Shown one piece after another: positions 29,627 to 41,814 of a stretch of 64,000 bases of DNA; the first letter of the stretch is position 1; each line of letters begins with the position of its first letter. A program made the translations under genes and the position numbers. Source of the stretch: Durusdinium trenchii (lineage: Eukaryota > Sar > Dinophyceae > Suessiales > Symbiodiniaceae). The notes below the pieces were generated by a model that was not told the DNA's origin, searched no databases, and was given only the letters and a program-made list of their open reading frames with translations. Where the stretch lies: assembly GCA_963970005.1 (NCBI GenBank), contig CAXAMN010025672.1:207816-271815 (forward strand). The letters run 5' to 3'.

Positions 29627-30223
29627 GTGTTTGAGATAAGAAGTATGAAACCCCGGCTCCTGGGGCGTGGAAGATATAGACTGACTATACTACTGTATAT
29701 AATTAAACCAGTTCGTCGAGGATGTGTCCATTCTGAGATACACCCACATCAGTGCTGCCTTTCATGCAACACATTCCCAATGGCGAGTTACCAGTATGCT
29801 TGATGAGAAAAGCTTGGCGTCAAGTGGATTTGAAGACATGCATTGCATTAAAAAACTTGTTGCAGAGTGTTCCAGTTTGGCACAGTCAGGGTCCACAAGG
29901 TATTTGGTTGTGGGCCAAAACTCTGGTTGTGCAGCCAAACTCGATCATCAATTGTGTTGGATGTCCTGCCGGATTCGGGACCTTCCCGACGTGGCCTTCC
30001 CAGGCAAATGACTTGGTGATCTTAGAGGACTATGAGCGTCTTGGTCGCCGCGGCGACGGCGGTTCCAAGGGGTCCGTCCATGGCGTTCTGGGCTGATTGT
30101 TTTTTTCACACGGTCGCCTGAACGGGGTGGACCTGGGGAAGATGGGTTCAAATCATCCGTACATGGGCCATGGAGTGTTTTTTCCTACCGGGGCTTGGGG
30201 GTGAGGCCTCGCTGAAAACTCAG

Positions 30224-30335
30224 GGTCGTGTGCATCCTGGACGACTCCGGCAGCATGAACCTGGCCAGTCAGCCGGCCACACAGCGATCACTCTTCGCCG
30301 AATCCAAGACGCGGTGGCAGGAGCTGCAAGAGTCG
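30224..30335 (+). CDS. vWA exon 1: metal-site strand
   Basis: After AAACTCAG the exon encodes VVCILDDSGSMNLASQPATQ and ends RWQELQES before GTGCTT. DDSGSM supplies the DxSxS of the metal-ion-dependent adhesion site. The R-W-x-E-L step is typical of the first helix. Confidence 0.85.
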
Positions 30336-33300
30336 GTGCTTGGGACATGAACTTGGATTTGGTACGGCCAATGGGTAGATTCGGGGGCTTGAATGGGCGA
30401 CCCGAGACTTCACTCGTTGGAAGCATGTGATCTGCTGTGAGGGGCTTGGTTCTGGTCCCGAAAACCCTCTGCCCGGGCACATGGAAGCCCACGCTTTCGG
30501 AGATCCCCCATGGAACTTCTGTGCGTAAGCACATGCGCAGCACGAGACCATCACTTTTTTGTTTCGAGCAGCTGCATCTGAAAGGCAGTTGTGTTTTTCT
30601 GCCGACACCTACATCATCCAAACACCTCCTTTGGAATCAAACATCGAAGAAGCAGGGCATAGCAGAGATATGATATTCCACTATATTCCACTCTCTCATG
30701 CTGACTCCTGACTTCAAAAATGGTGATGCTGCCAGTTCTGTGGTCTCCTGCCGGGTGTTCCGACTAGGACCTGCCAACGATTTGGCGGACTGGTTCAACC
30801 ATGAACCCCTCCGCTCCCTGGACAACTACAGACCCCAAAATCGAATTGGCTCGGTAGATGAGAAAATTCCACCGATCAAGTATAGAAACCATGTTTCAAT
30901 TACGGGGGAATCCGCACAATTCCAATCCATCCGGAGAGCACCTGATTTCCAAGGATACAAGTGAGTGCAAACCAGTTGGTTTGAAAAGCGTCGATGCAAT
31001 TCAGTATATGGGAGCTCAGTGGTTTGGTACTAACAAGATCGCTTATGTCGAAAAGGAACACCTTCCTTTTTCAGGCTGGTGCATGTCATCAGCACGATGC
31101 CCCAGGTGACATTGCTGGTTGAATTGGCCAACTGCTTCGACAAGACGGGCGTGGATCTATTTTTCCTGAATCTTTCCACCATTTTGCGACCTTTTCTGTT
31201 CAGGATATGTCCACTCTTTTTCATGTGGACACTATAGGGCCATGGCAGGACTCAACCACAACTCCCCCCATTATTTCCGCAACCAAAGAGGGCGAGGGGG
31301 TCTTAACACGACAAACTCATTGGATCTTGATGGGTCTTCATTTTTGCTTGAGCAGAAGTTCAGCAGGAGTTCCAATCTCAATCTCTTAAAGCTGCTCGTT
31401 ACGACGCCTGCCAGTGACTTCAAGACCTCACCGAGAAGACCTTCGGCATCTCATCTCCGACTGTGCGCCACTTGTTCCGTTCGTAGCGAACCTTGTTACT
31501 ACTAGTAAGGCACCTGTTACTACTAGCGTGGCACTTGTTCCGTTCGTAGCTATGGCAACTGTTCGGCAATGGTCAATTGTCAAGTCACTCGCAGTATCAG
31601 TCGACCCTTTCCGCCAACGATGCTAGAGTACAAGTCCGCCAACGTGGCTCTCACGCACAGGTCCAGGGGGCTTTGGGCTTTTGCGGAGCCCCCGCATCAT
31701 GTCAATGCCGAAACTCTCTGCCTCGACGCTTCCTGGCGCCAAGAATGACTTTCAAGGTCGCCTGGATTTGGAATAGCACGAAGTGAGAAACCATCCCCTT
31801 TTGCTTGGCCATCGCGACCTGATCTTGGCCCTCGCTTCTCAAGCTGATCCAGTCTAGGGTGGTTGACGGCCATCGTTTAGACCAGCGTTCGCCCTGCCTG
31901 TGAACTGCTTTCTAAGAACCTGCAACCCCCCGGGCCCCCGACAGTCTCGGCGCGCTGAGTCTCGGAACTTGGGGGCTCTCGCCATTTGGGGCTCTATGGG
32001 CCAACCCTGAGTGTTACACCGGGTGCCACTGGGACTAGGAAGAGTGCTTGCTCGATGCATTCGGCGGGTGGGTTGGCTCAGCGTGTTTGATTGTCGACGG
32101 CTTGCATTTGGTGGTTGGCTTGGGGGTTCTTGGCTTAGTGGCCGATTGTGGTAATTTTCTTATCAGCGAGAAGATGCAAGAAGATCAGACATTGTACCAG
32201 AAGAAGAACGTTTGTTTGGGTGGTTTTTTTGACAAAAATGTAATATTGTAATATATGCATGTGCTTTCCCGGCACTTTTTCAACTCTGTTTCATCATGCT
32301 TTCCCGAGATTACGGGAACACAAAGATCCATTCGTGTGGACAGTGTGGACTTCTAGGGGGGCGGTGTCACAACGTTCTCACACTTCTTCTGGCATCAAGG
32401 ACCATATCATAAAGGCTGGAAAGTGTCCTGGCATATGGTCTGACATCCTTCCTGGCACGTGTTCTGACACCTGTCCTGTCGTCAAGTCTGACATGTACTC
32501 TGACATGTCTTGTGGCCTGTGCTTCCGACATCTGCTCTCGCATCAAATTCAGCATTTGTTATCATGTGTTCTGACATGACATGTATTCTGACAGTTCTTC
32601 TGCCATCAAGCTTGCCCTCGAACTGACATTTGTTTGAATAGTGTTTTTACAGGTGTTTTGATATATGTTCTGTCATTTGTCCTACAAGTAATCCAAAATG
32701 TGTTCTGGCGTTCTGACATTTGTGCTGACACGCGACAAGTGTTCTGACATGTTTTGACATTTGTTCTGAGATGTGTTCTGGCATGTGTTCTGACAGTTGT
32801 TTGACGAATGTGTCGACGTGTCGACATTTGTTCTGAGATGTGTTCTGGCATGCAACCCAACAATTGTTCTGACATGTTTCTGCAATAAACGTCGGCATGT
32901 TTCCTGGTTTTCTACTTGCTGACATTCATGTGGCATCTATGCTAACAATGTTCCTGGCGTTCATTTGGCAGCTATTCTGGTTGTCCATCCGGCATCTATT
33001 CTGACATTTTGGGTTTCATTCTATCTGACATCTACGCTGACACTCCTCCAGGATTACCTGGCATCTATTCTGACATCGTTTCTGGCATTCTATCTCGCAT
33101 TGATCCCCGACCTCACTGGACACCAGATGCGAGACGGCACCGTTCATCCCATTAGAGACCCTGACATGGCAGGTGGGGACTGCCAGGGGGAAGGAAGGGT
33201 ATCCTCCCCCGATCCCTTGAACATCACAAAGAAGTCCCTCTTAGTTACCTTTTGAAGTGCACATGGTCTCTTGTATACATGATCTTCAATGGGCCCCCGG

Positions 33301-36300
33301 TCTTCACCGAACTCAACCCACATCGACCTTTTTTGACCAAACGACGCACCTCAGGAACCGCGGGCTGATCGATGGGGTGAAGACCCCCAAGGATGAGCGC
33401 CTGGCTGCAGCCTTCCGACGAAGTGCTGCCGGTGGAACGCCGCTCACCCAAAGCCTGCGGATCGTAGCAGAGCACTGTGAAGGAGAGAGGCCGGTGAACA
33501 GTTTGGCAGTGAGTTTGGCGTTTGCAGGGTCATGGAGATTATTGCAGTTTGTTCGTAGGTGTCCGTTGCTGTTGACATCTGTTTAATGTTGTTGTAGCAT
33601 TACAAACTTTCAGTTTTGCGGGATGTTGTTTGTTTTGGACAGTGTTGTTAGAGGTTTGGATCAGGTAGTCTTTTGCATGCACTTTGGTTTGAATCCTATT
33701 GAAGGTTGTAGTATTTTTGTATCATCCTCTTTACAAAACTCCACCTGGACCATCGAGGAGGGAGAGTGTTTTTTCCCAGCCGTAATTATCCCAATTGCAA
33801 GTGACACCAACAACACGCACAAATGTTCCTTTTCCCCCCAGCACAAGGTTGACCGCCTCCGTCGAAAACCATGGTTGCATGTTCACATCGGAATGACAAG
33901 GTTTACACGGTATTTCAGTGTTTGGGCCCAATTCCACAATTCGACTCAATTCGACCGGCATCCAGTTTGGCAATAGGCCGATCCTGCTCATGATCTTCAC
34001 GGATGGAGAACCCAACGGCGGAGTGCGACAGTTCGAAAAAGAACTGAAACGACTGGTCACGAAGAAGAGCAGTGACAAGACCTTTAAGGCTGGAACCCCT
34101 TCTGGAAGCTTTGGTGAGGTCAGTCATGGTGTCCTCACAGGAGACTTTTTGAACCTTCGTGTTGCGGGCTGGGCGGCTTGCTGTCTTGGGCGGTGGGAGT
34201 CGTTGGTCAGAACAGAATCAGTACTCACCGACCCTTGGTTTGGGTGCCAGGTGATGTGCACGACTCCGAGCGCTCTAAGCGAGCGCGGAATAACATGTTT
34301 GATGCCTCTCCGCGACCCTCCAGCAAAAACGAACATAGAGTATCATAGAGTTAAACAATGTTAAACATATATAATAGACATTAATAGTAGTAGTGTCAGT
34401 GGTTCTGCCCATTTGGAGACATCCCCCCTTTGCAGATCTTTGCAGCAGTTGCAGTTGTCCAACTAGAGACAAATCCAAATAGATGACCAACATGAAATGT
34501 ACCGTTCTCCATCATAATCTTGGTACTCGTAACTTGCAGCTTCCCAATCAAGGTTTCAGACTACTTCTATGTACTGTATGTCTATTTGTTGCAGGACTAC
34601 GGATATCAAGAGCTTTTATATGTGGACACTGAGACAGTAGGAGGCTGTGCAAATTGCACCTATGTGCGCATGTCGAAAGGAACATGACACCCCCATGTAG
34701 GTTCCGCGATAAAAAGCTAAGCGAGTCCAGAGTGGGGACATGCTGCGCTCCTTTTTTTGAAATCTTCCAGATTCCGAAGCCCTGGCAAACGGAAGCTGCC
34801 GGGAGTCGCTGGCAGGTCCAAATCATGGCGTGTACTTCTGACCAAGATGCAGTAGGAGACTGGGCTCGAACGCTGGCGAAATGTTCCGCTGGCGAACGCT
34901 GGTGTGTAATCGAATATGTCATATGTGGTCAACTATGATTGGTGTCTCTTTTTTGTCCAATTCCAGATCAAAGAAGCGTTTTACTCCGAAGGATACACAC
35001 AAGAAAGTCATGGAAGGCATCTAGTATGCATGTTTGTGTGTGTGGGCGCTCTCGAGCCAAGTGTGGCAGACATTGGCTCACAATGCTTGTGAGCTTCCAG
35101 TTTTGCAAATAGTCCAGCGCAGAATAGCTTGTTTTCGCATTAACCACATTGATTCACCTGGGAAGTAAATGTGGCTGCATGGGGCTGGCCAGCCTCAACT
35201 CCGCTGTCAGTGCAGTCAGTTATATAGAACAGTCCAATATCTCAACCTCCATGTCACGCATGTCACATGTCTTCTCCCAAAGGGTTGCGCAAAATCCTGG
35301 CAAAGCACGTAGTATTATGTGGTGGAGGAAAGTTTCATGAAGATTTGATAGAACATGATAGTACCAGCATGCGGGTGAAGCTCTTTTTTGGAAAGAGACT
35401 CTTCGAAAGTTGGGACGGCTGCGATGGAGGATGCATAGACAACCAGGCATCACAAGCCGATTCAGGCTAGCCACGAGGAAGTTGACTTGGGTCCAACAGG
35501 TCTCATTTGCAATCTTGATGGATCATGGCCGATTTTGGCATGCTTCTCACTGGGGCCTTTGCTTGCTTTCAGCAGACAAGTTTGAGCTCTCGTGTTTGTT
35601 CGAGAATCAAACTCCACCGACCAATCCTTAGCAGCATCAGCAATTGCTTCCAAAATGGCCGGGCAGCCCACCACCGAACCTCCGTTTAGAGAGCTGAATG
35701 AATTCACCACTGACCTGATCATTGAGTGCGGGCTGTTTTGCTCAACCAAATGCTGTTAAGAGTGCTGGGACCAGCAAGCTGGTCCCACCTTAGGAGACGG
35801 CCTTGCTGGTTCACCTTCACTTCACTCAGACCAGGGAATGCTGAAAACGCAGACCTTTCGACAGGTCACCGGTCACCACTCACCACGACTGGAGACCTCG
35901 TCGTTTCCGCAGACCTTCAAGTCTTTTGTGATGTCCTTTAGACGGTTTTACTTTGTCCTGGCCGGAGATGATGATCCCAGTAGAGGGGTGCTGGCAAGAG
36001 ATCAAAAGCCGGTTTCGGGCCATTTGATGGAGCCTGTTTGCTAGAAAGTCTGAGCCCTATCATGCTCAGATTCTGGAAGCATGAACCGGCATGAGACATA
36101 CGAGACATTTAGGATGGAGTTGGAGGTGCCTAGAATCCCCAAACCTGGATTGTCAGCCCAGTGGAGCCTTGCCCTGTTTCTGCAGAAACAGATGTGCAGC
36201 GAGCTCCTTTGAGACTCTGAGTTCCGATGTACCAAGATACAACTACTACTTCCCTGAATTGGTCAAAACTTGACATTTGACCTTCTTCCCAAAGTGTGTC

Positions 36301-39300
36301 ATGAATCCAGTTGCCAAAGTAGAGCTGTTGTAGCTCCAGGATACTTGAACGAAATTGATGAGAAGTTTGGCAAGGTGGACGTTACAGATGCCTGGAATGA
36401 GGAGGTGTTTTGAGTCCCCGTCACCTTTACACAACTTTCGCGGAATTGCACGGGACTACATTCCTGGTCTCCACCAGTTGAGGATGTTGAGGCCATTCCA
36501 GTGGATGAAAGGTCCGCGAAACCCTACGATCGGATAGATTTCCCGGAAAAGTCTGGACCTTTGTAATCCTTTGGTTGTTTATATTGTATCACAGAAGTTC
36601 CTCCAATGCTTTCCAAACTTGGATATACATCGAGCCTGGCCACATTTGTTCCATAATAGGCTATCATACATACATATATATATATATAGATAATATATGT
36701 TTATAAGTTGAATCCGAAGAGAGCCTTCAACACGGGCATTTGTCCGGTACAGGTCCAGTCTGCCGACTCGTTTTGTCTGGTCGTTGAGAACATGTTCTTC
36801 TCAAAAAGGCACCGTCTAGCACGGGACCGGAGAGCCGAGGATGACTACTATAGTGAGATGCAGGAGGTCGTCATGAAGGCTCGGAAGAGGCCACAGTTCA
36901 CGCGAGGAGATTGGTTGATGAAGGCCCGGGGCGGAACACCGGGGTGCACACATGGGATGATGGGCATGGGCGGAAGGCCGGAACGCCTATGTTTTGATTC
37001 AGGAAATGGCTTTGGCAAGTCTACTGTACAAGGTATCCGTTTGCCAGTTGTACACGCAGGATCTCGCAGGAGCATGGTAGGTTTGGGATGGTTTGGGTAC
37101 ACCTATCCATGCAAAACAGCGCACTGCCGAAAGAAATGTGATACCTGTTCGGGACAACCATACCACAGCTGGGCTTTGCAACCCAGTGGGCAAATACTCT
37201 TCTCCTGAACCTTGACAATGAGATAAGACCCGAGCATATGTATTCATGGTGAATTTGACTGTAAATTCAAACAAACTGATTTCGTCAAATGCGTAAAAGA
37301 CATGTTTTCCCGAAGGTGTGGCGAAGGGTTCCCATTCAATCCCGTTTATATTCTGGGGGTTTGGGGGCTGGACATGCATGTGTTCACCTGGTGTTGTCTC
37401 GTCTCGGGTCTCGTTGCGTTCTCGTCGCGTTGAGCAAACTCCTGCCAGAAGCTTTGGGAAGATGTCTTGGATGAATGGAGAGGGTCTTATACCAAATGCT
37501 TGTTTTGGAGATTTGACACTGCACTTTTGGAACTGGCCCGCCCCTTCGAGCACATGAAGCACGAGCACGCGCACTCTCGAGTGCACATATGAGAGGATAC
37601 AAGTATTGAAGCATACATAAAACAGGAGGCATGTGAGAGCGCACAGGTAAAACAGAGGCATGAGACCATGCATTTAAGAGCACACACCTGAGAGCACACA
37701 TTTGAGCAAACATGTAAGGGCCAACATATGAGAGCAAACATGCATACAAGATCATACAAGAACACACATGTGATAGCACAAACATGCAACACACGCGCAC
37801 ACACGTAGACGCATGAAAACACATATATAAATGAGAGAGTATAACGCGCACGCATGAGAGTTCACATGCATGAGCGAACACATGAACACGTGCATGAGAG
37901 CACAACAGAGAGCACACACACACATGAGAACACACATAAGTTACATAAACAAACACGCATGTGCGAACACAGGTGAGGGCACGAGGTTTTAGAGAGCATG
38001 CTGCGCTGGCTATCAAATCTACACTTCGAGGTTCACATGTTGTTGCGCCTGCCACGAAATCGGCACTTGGAGGTTCACAAAGTGGTGCGCATACTAAAAC
38101 TGCACTTCGAGGTTCAGTCACAAAGTGTTGTGCTTGCCGCGAAGTCTGCACTTTGAAGTTCACAAAGGGGGGGGCGCCTGCCACAAAATCTACATTTGGC
38201 TTAACAAAGTGCTGCTCGGTGAAAATATCATCAACAACAAACATTTCCCATTATGTTGAACCATGAATTGGCAGCTAGGTCTATGTTGAGATGGGTCAGC
38301 ACCTTTCTTCCCGCACAAGACAAAGTTATGGAACATGTTGCCAATGTCCGATGAACCCCGTCACTTTGGGTACAGAGATAAGGGTTTGAAACGCAAGTGG
38401 TGGGGCCATAGTTTGACAACTGTTGTTGATCACAAAAAAGAACAAGTCAGGACTACATTGGAACCCTTCTGCAGGCACAACCGATCACGAACACCCACAA
38501 CCGATCACTAGGCGCTATGGTGTTGTACATGCTGCGTACGATGCGGTTCTGCGATGTGGTCACAGTGGTCTCAGTGAATGTCGGTGATGTCGCTGCGCCA
38601 TGCGGTGCTTGGATCGGACAATGCGTTGTCCTAGTGCCGCTGTGCACCAGTGCTTGGTGCAAAGCCTGTGCTGCGTGCGCCATGCCGTTCTGTGGCCTGG
38701 TGGGCCACCAGTGTCCTGTACATCGATGATGTCAGTTCAAAAACATCTCTTACCCCAAAAACATTTGGATTCGGAGGTTCTATCAGGTTTTTCGTTGCAT
38801 CACGGAAAGCTGAGTGAAACAAACCACGACTGCCTCCCAAGGCCCAAGGCGGCCGTTTCGATTGTGTATGTGGAGTCAAATCACCGATCATCCATACTTG
38901 GTTCTCGATACCACAGCAACAAGAAACCATTGATATGCATGACACATACATGCACTCGTGTCATATTGTGTATATACAAATGGTATGGTATGTATATTGT
39001 TGTAGTTTGTTATGTGTTGTTAACCCCTGAACACTCAACACCTTTTGATTGATGTTTTATTTCCACATTTTTTTAAAGGACAATACATTTTGGGTTAAAG
39101 ACAAACACATAATACATATGATATAATATAGAATAAAGATAGACAGTATGTACGGACCGTCGTTGGTGCGGATCTTATCCTCCTGGATATGGATTTGTTG
39201 CATGGCGCATTTTCCCCAAAAGAATTTGGAGTCTGGTCCAGGAAGTGCCTTTAGAAAGGACATAGGACATTCACTTTTCCTTGTGTGGAATTGCGTACAT

Positions 39301-39640
39301 ATTTTGGAAACGATACAAAAGGAAGTGACCATATATAAATTCCTTTCGTTGAATTGCTTTTAGAACGAGATGCAACCAGAAATGAAAAGGATGCTTTACA
39401 AACCATACCAGGACGCTGGATGGGTACGTTTCTGCATCCCATGGCAATTTGCCGCAGGCGATGCTGGGACCAATCAGTCAAAAATTCGACGGGTGGGATG
39501 AGACCGGCAAAGCCAGGACACTTGGCGTTATTTGCATCACCGTTGATGGAAGAAGTCTTTCAATTGTATGTAAAGCCCGTACCCAGTCAGTGGATCACCC
39601 TTTTGCCCTTTGGGGGACTCGTTTCCCCACTGAAACATGA
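30224..39640 (+). CDS. von Willebrand factor A (vWA)-domain protein, multi-exon
   Basis: Eight exons (30224-30335, 31106-31167, 33355-33493, 33966-34088, 34816-34855, 36340-36404, 36840-36923, 39458-~39640) join without a frame conflict. They give a full vWA fold: strand with ILDDSGSMN (the DxSxS of the metal-ion site), LVELANCFDKTGVDLFFLN, GGTPLTQSL (site Thr), ILLMIFTDGEPN (the second site Asp), VQIMACTSDQDAVG, then YLNEIDEKFGKVDVTDAW, a QFTRGDWLMK helix and AMLGPISQKFDGWDE. The same tail is familiar to me from dinoflagellate vWA proteins. Such domains bind protein partners through a divalent metal; the partner is unknown. No membrane segment is seen. The N-terminus is not resolved, and the stop at about 39640 assumes no further splice. 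Donors are GT, GA, GT, GC, GA, GT, GC in order. Confidence 0.8.
31106..31167 (+). CDS. vWA exon 2
   Basis: This exon encodes VTLLVELANCFDKTGVDLFF and two more bases. Its donor is GA (CT/GAATCT), and joining to 33355 restores VDLFFLNRGLID, the expected FLNR motif. The alternative of reading on gives FLNLSTIL, which does not fit the fold. Confidence 0.8.
31486..31575. repeat. TACTAGTAGC-type repeat, copy 2
   Basis: Three units of the form TTGTTACTACTAGTAAGGCAC, degrading to TTGTTCCGTTCGTAGC. It lies inside the 2.2 kb GA-AG intron of the vWA gene. Confidence 0.65.
32385..33075. repeat. TGTTCTGACAT minisatellite in a vWA intron
   Basis: Roughly 700 bases of degenerate 11-base steps (TGTTCTGACAT, TGTTCTGGCAT, TATTCTGACAT). 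Its antisense frames read as Met-Ser-Glu/Gln-His repeats and are not genes. Confidence 0.9.
33355..33493 (+). CDS. vWA exon 3: GGTPLT loop
   Basis: Starting after ACCTCAG, the exon encodes NRGLIDGVKTPKDERLAAAF, RRSAAGGTPLTQSLRIVAEH and CEGERP, ending before GTGAAC. The Thr of GGTPLT is the third ligand region of the metal site. Confidence 0.85.
33966..34088 (+). CDS. vWA exon 4: FTDGEPN strand
   Basis: After GCATCCAG the exon reads FGNRPILLMIFTDGEPNGGV, RQFEKELKRLVTKKSSDKTF, K. FTDGEP carries the Asp that completes the metal site. The donor is GC (AAG/GCTGGA). Confidence 0.85.
34816..34855 (+). CDS. vWA exon 5: 40-base microexon
   Basis: VQIMACTSDQDAV plus one base lies between GCTGGCAG and a GA donor. 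QIMACT-x-D-x-DAVG-x-L is a strand-turn signature in the recalled dinoflagellate family. The next exon completes Gly and continues YLN. Confidence 0.75.
36340..36404 (+). CDS. vWA exon 6
   Basis: After AGCTCCAG the exon reads YLNEIDEKFGKVDVTDAWNE E and ends before GTGTTT. It is the last helix and strand of the domain and the start of the tail. Confidence 0.8.
36840..36923 (+). CDS. vWA tail exon 7
   Basis: The exon encodes DDYYSEMQEVVMKARKRPQF and TRGDWLMK, ending on a GC donor. F-x-x-GDW-x-x-KA followed by LLGP is the recalled tail. The start could instead be at 36852 after AGTGAG, also in phase. Confidence 0.7.
37558..37965. repeat. ACACATGAGAGC minisatellite in a vWA intron
   Basis: About 400 bases of degenerate 10-14 base units such as GAGAGCACACATG. 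The long antisense Cys/Val-rich frame across it is a repeat artefact. Confidence 0.9.
37985..38200. repeat. About 40-base tandem repeat, five degenerate copies
   Basis: Each unit carries GCGCCTGCCACGAAATC, then GCACTT and GAGGTTCACAAAGTG. It directly follows the ACACATGAGAGC array in the same intron. Confidence 0.85.
39458..39640 (+). CDS. vWA C-terminal exon 8
   Basis: After GCCGCAG the exon reads AMLGPISQKFDGWDETGKAR and runs to a TGA at 39638-39640. The family normally ends shortly after the WDE, so the last 45 codons could be natural or a missed splice. The intron before it (about 2.5 kb) holds two minisatellites. Confidence 0.7.
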   Translation, partial: AMLGPISQKFDGWDETGKARTLGVICITVDGRSLSIVCKARTQSVDHPFALWGTRFPTET

Positions 39641-40760
39641 ACAAGTGGAAAACGGCCCGGGCCCGCACTCGGGCGGGCTGCAAGGGATGGTCATCATCCG
39701 GAGGCACATCCAAGATACAGGCAAACACATCATCCAAATGCATCCAATGCGGCTTTCTGGTAATCTGGTGGGACAACTTCCATAATTTGTTCTTCTTGCT
39801 TGCTGGGTTGGCTGGCTTGCCGAACTAAGGAAATGCACAACGCATTGTGACGACTCAGATTGCAGTGATCATGATGAGCAATGCGAGCTTTGTAGCATTT
39901 GCTGAGGCCGGGCGAGCGTCATTCGCATTGAACATGCCTAGCTTTCGATGACGTGGACCATGGTTTGGTTTGAGAGGCTTGTTTTTTTTTGCTCCCATTG
40001 TTTTGCTTGTGTGAGTGTAATACGTTCAGTTGGTTCTGGTCACTTTTGACTCTGGTCACCAAGGCTCGATGGAAGAAAGCAACGATTGTGAAATTACTCT
40101 ATTGGTCTGTTCCCTCTAGTTCTGAGTGAAACGGCTCCCGTAACGCACGTGAGCTGGGGTTCCTTTGCCAGCGCTTTCATGGATTTGGGCTGGAGGAAAA
40201 CTTTGGAAACTTTGCCAAAAGCGCTGGGCTATCCTACAGGTCCTCACCTCAGTCTTCCATGGTTTCGACCAACACATCTCCTTACACCCACAAGCGATTT
40301 TGAGCCCTCACCAAGAGGTAGAAATTACAAAGAGAATTGTCGGGCCTCAAATGTTTTGAGCGACAGGCTTTAGGCTTCAGCCACTTGGCTTGTCTTCTAT
40401 TGTCATAAGTTCCATGCTGTGATACTTCCCTTAGGACGCTACGAGGGGCTCCTGGTTGTTTCCGTGTTTGTTAACTGAAGAGAAGTACATCTCCATGGAC
40501 CGTCCACCTAGGAACAAGGACGCTACTAGGCTGTTTGGCTCCTCTTCGGTCTTGACACCTCGCCCGACAGGTCGCCGCCCGACTCACGGGCCATGGGGCG
40601 CCAAAGCGCGCCCGACGACGGTCGGCCGTGAAAAGCGGCATGACTGGGACTGGGACCGGCAAGGTGAAGCAGCAACGCATAATGACTCTATCCTGCTGTT
40701 TTTTGTTTTTGGCTGAAGGCTGTCCCAACATTGATGGGCTGTAAGGACTGAGTGGCAAGA
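39641..40760. other. Intergenic or intronic stretch without a supported gene
   Basis: Only short overlapping frames are seen here. Nothing has a motif or paired splice sites. Confidence 0.5.
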
Positions 40761-40864
40761 GTCAAGGCTTGGATGGTTCACGGGAAGCTGGTGGATGCTG
40801 GTGGGTTGGACATGGACATGAGCGAGATTGAAGCCATTCTGGCACTTCTTGGTGACGTTAGAAG
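40761..40864 (+). CDS. Unrecognised exon candidate
   Basis: The frame VKAWMVHGKLVDAGGLDMDM then SEIEAILALLGDVRR is protein-like and lies between GGCAAGA and a possible GA donor. A nearby frame at about 40890 reads FFQMFKEDPEA and could be its partner. The family is unknown. Confidence 0.35.
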
Positions 40865-41595
40865 GATGGTGATGTAGATTTAGAATCTGCATCCAGACTT
40901 CTTTCAGATGTTCAAGGAGGATCCTGAAGCCAAGTGACAGGATCGGTTTTGTCGGGCTTTTTCTGAAGGCATACATAATATGATGCCAGGTCTGTGGGGT
41001 ACCAGACCATCCGTGTTTGGCATATTTAATCAATGTTAATCATATTTAAGTTCATAGGGTCAGGGCCTCAATCTAGATAAATATGCCATACATGGATGCT
41101 GTGAGAAAAAAGCTATTCCGCGCCCGATTGATGACTCTCCCAAGGCGAACATCTCCGGGAGTTGAAGCTGCTCGAGGCACGGCGCCGACTCCGCGGGAAC
41201 GGCCGCGCGGTCGTACGGGGTCCGCCGGCAGATGGTTTGAATCGTCAGAACCGACCTTGATACCCTTGCGTGTGGGTGAAATCTGAGAGATCTTCCCTTT
41301 AGGATGACTTCAAACCTCAGTGGACTGTGGATCACTTGTAACACCCACTGTTTGATTATGGCGACCCTGATGATGTCCTTGTTGTTGAGCTTTCATTGAA
41401 GTTGAGCGACTGTGAGCGCGTCTTTTTTCAACGCCATCCCCCAGAGAATTGATCAATGCAGTTTCATCATAAGAGCACGCGGTCACAGACCACTGACTGC
41501 GTCAGAGTCCAAAAATAATGCACGTTCCAAATCTGTTAAAACGGTGTTGTGGTGTGTCTTCCCTTTCTTTTGCATTTGGATCAACCTCCAAGACA

Positions 41596-41658
41596 GGTTG
41601 GAGGCCATCGCTATTAGGTTGGAGGACATCGCTATTAGGTTGGAGACCATTGCTCATC
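41596..41658. repeat. Three-copy 21-base tandem repeat
   Basis: GGTTGGAGGCCATCGCTATT and two close variants lie in tandem, just before an exon candidate. The wording overlaps the GATGGCCTCCAACC seen (reverse complement) near 52.0 kb. Confidence 0.85.
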
Positions 41659-41662
41659 GAAG

Positions 41663-41814
41663 ATGCAGCAAAGTCACTGTATTTGTTTGTGCCGTTCGAG
41701 GAGAACCTCCAGACTGCGAACCGCACGCACCTGAGGGGGGACTGCTGCAGACCCAGGTCATCCACCTTGTTGGGACTGGGACCTGGAACTTTCATCGTTG
41801 GAAGCCTCCCCATG
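41663..41814 (+). CDS. Unrecognised exon candidate
   Basis: From the AG at 41661-41662 the frame reads AAKSLYLFVPFEENLQTANR, THLRGDCCRPRSSTLLGLGP, GTFIVGSLPM and ends in phase 0 before GTGTGC. A second open frame (VTVFVCAVRGEPPDCE) overlaps, so the frame is not certain. No family was recognised. Confidence 0.4.

Noticed and set aside
32606-32936. Minus-strand Met-Ser-Glu-His repeat proteins
   Set aside because: They result from the TGTTCTGACAT minisatellite read backwards.
37384-38244. Minus-strand 286-codon Cys/Val-rich open frame
   Set aside because: It is the translation of the ACACATGAGAGC and 40-base tandem arrays within an intron.
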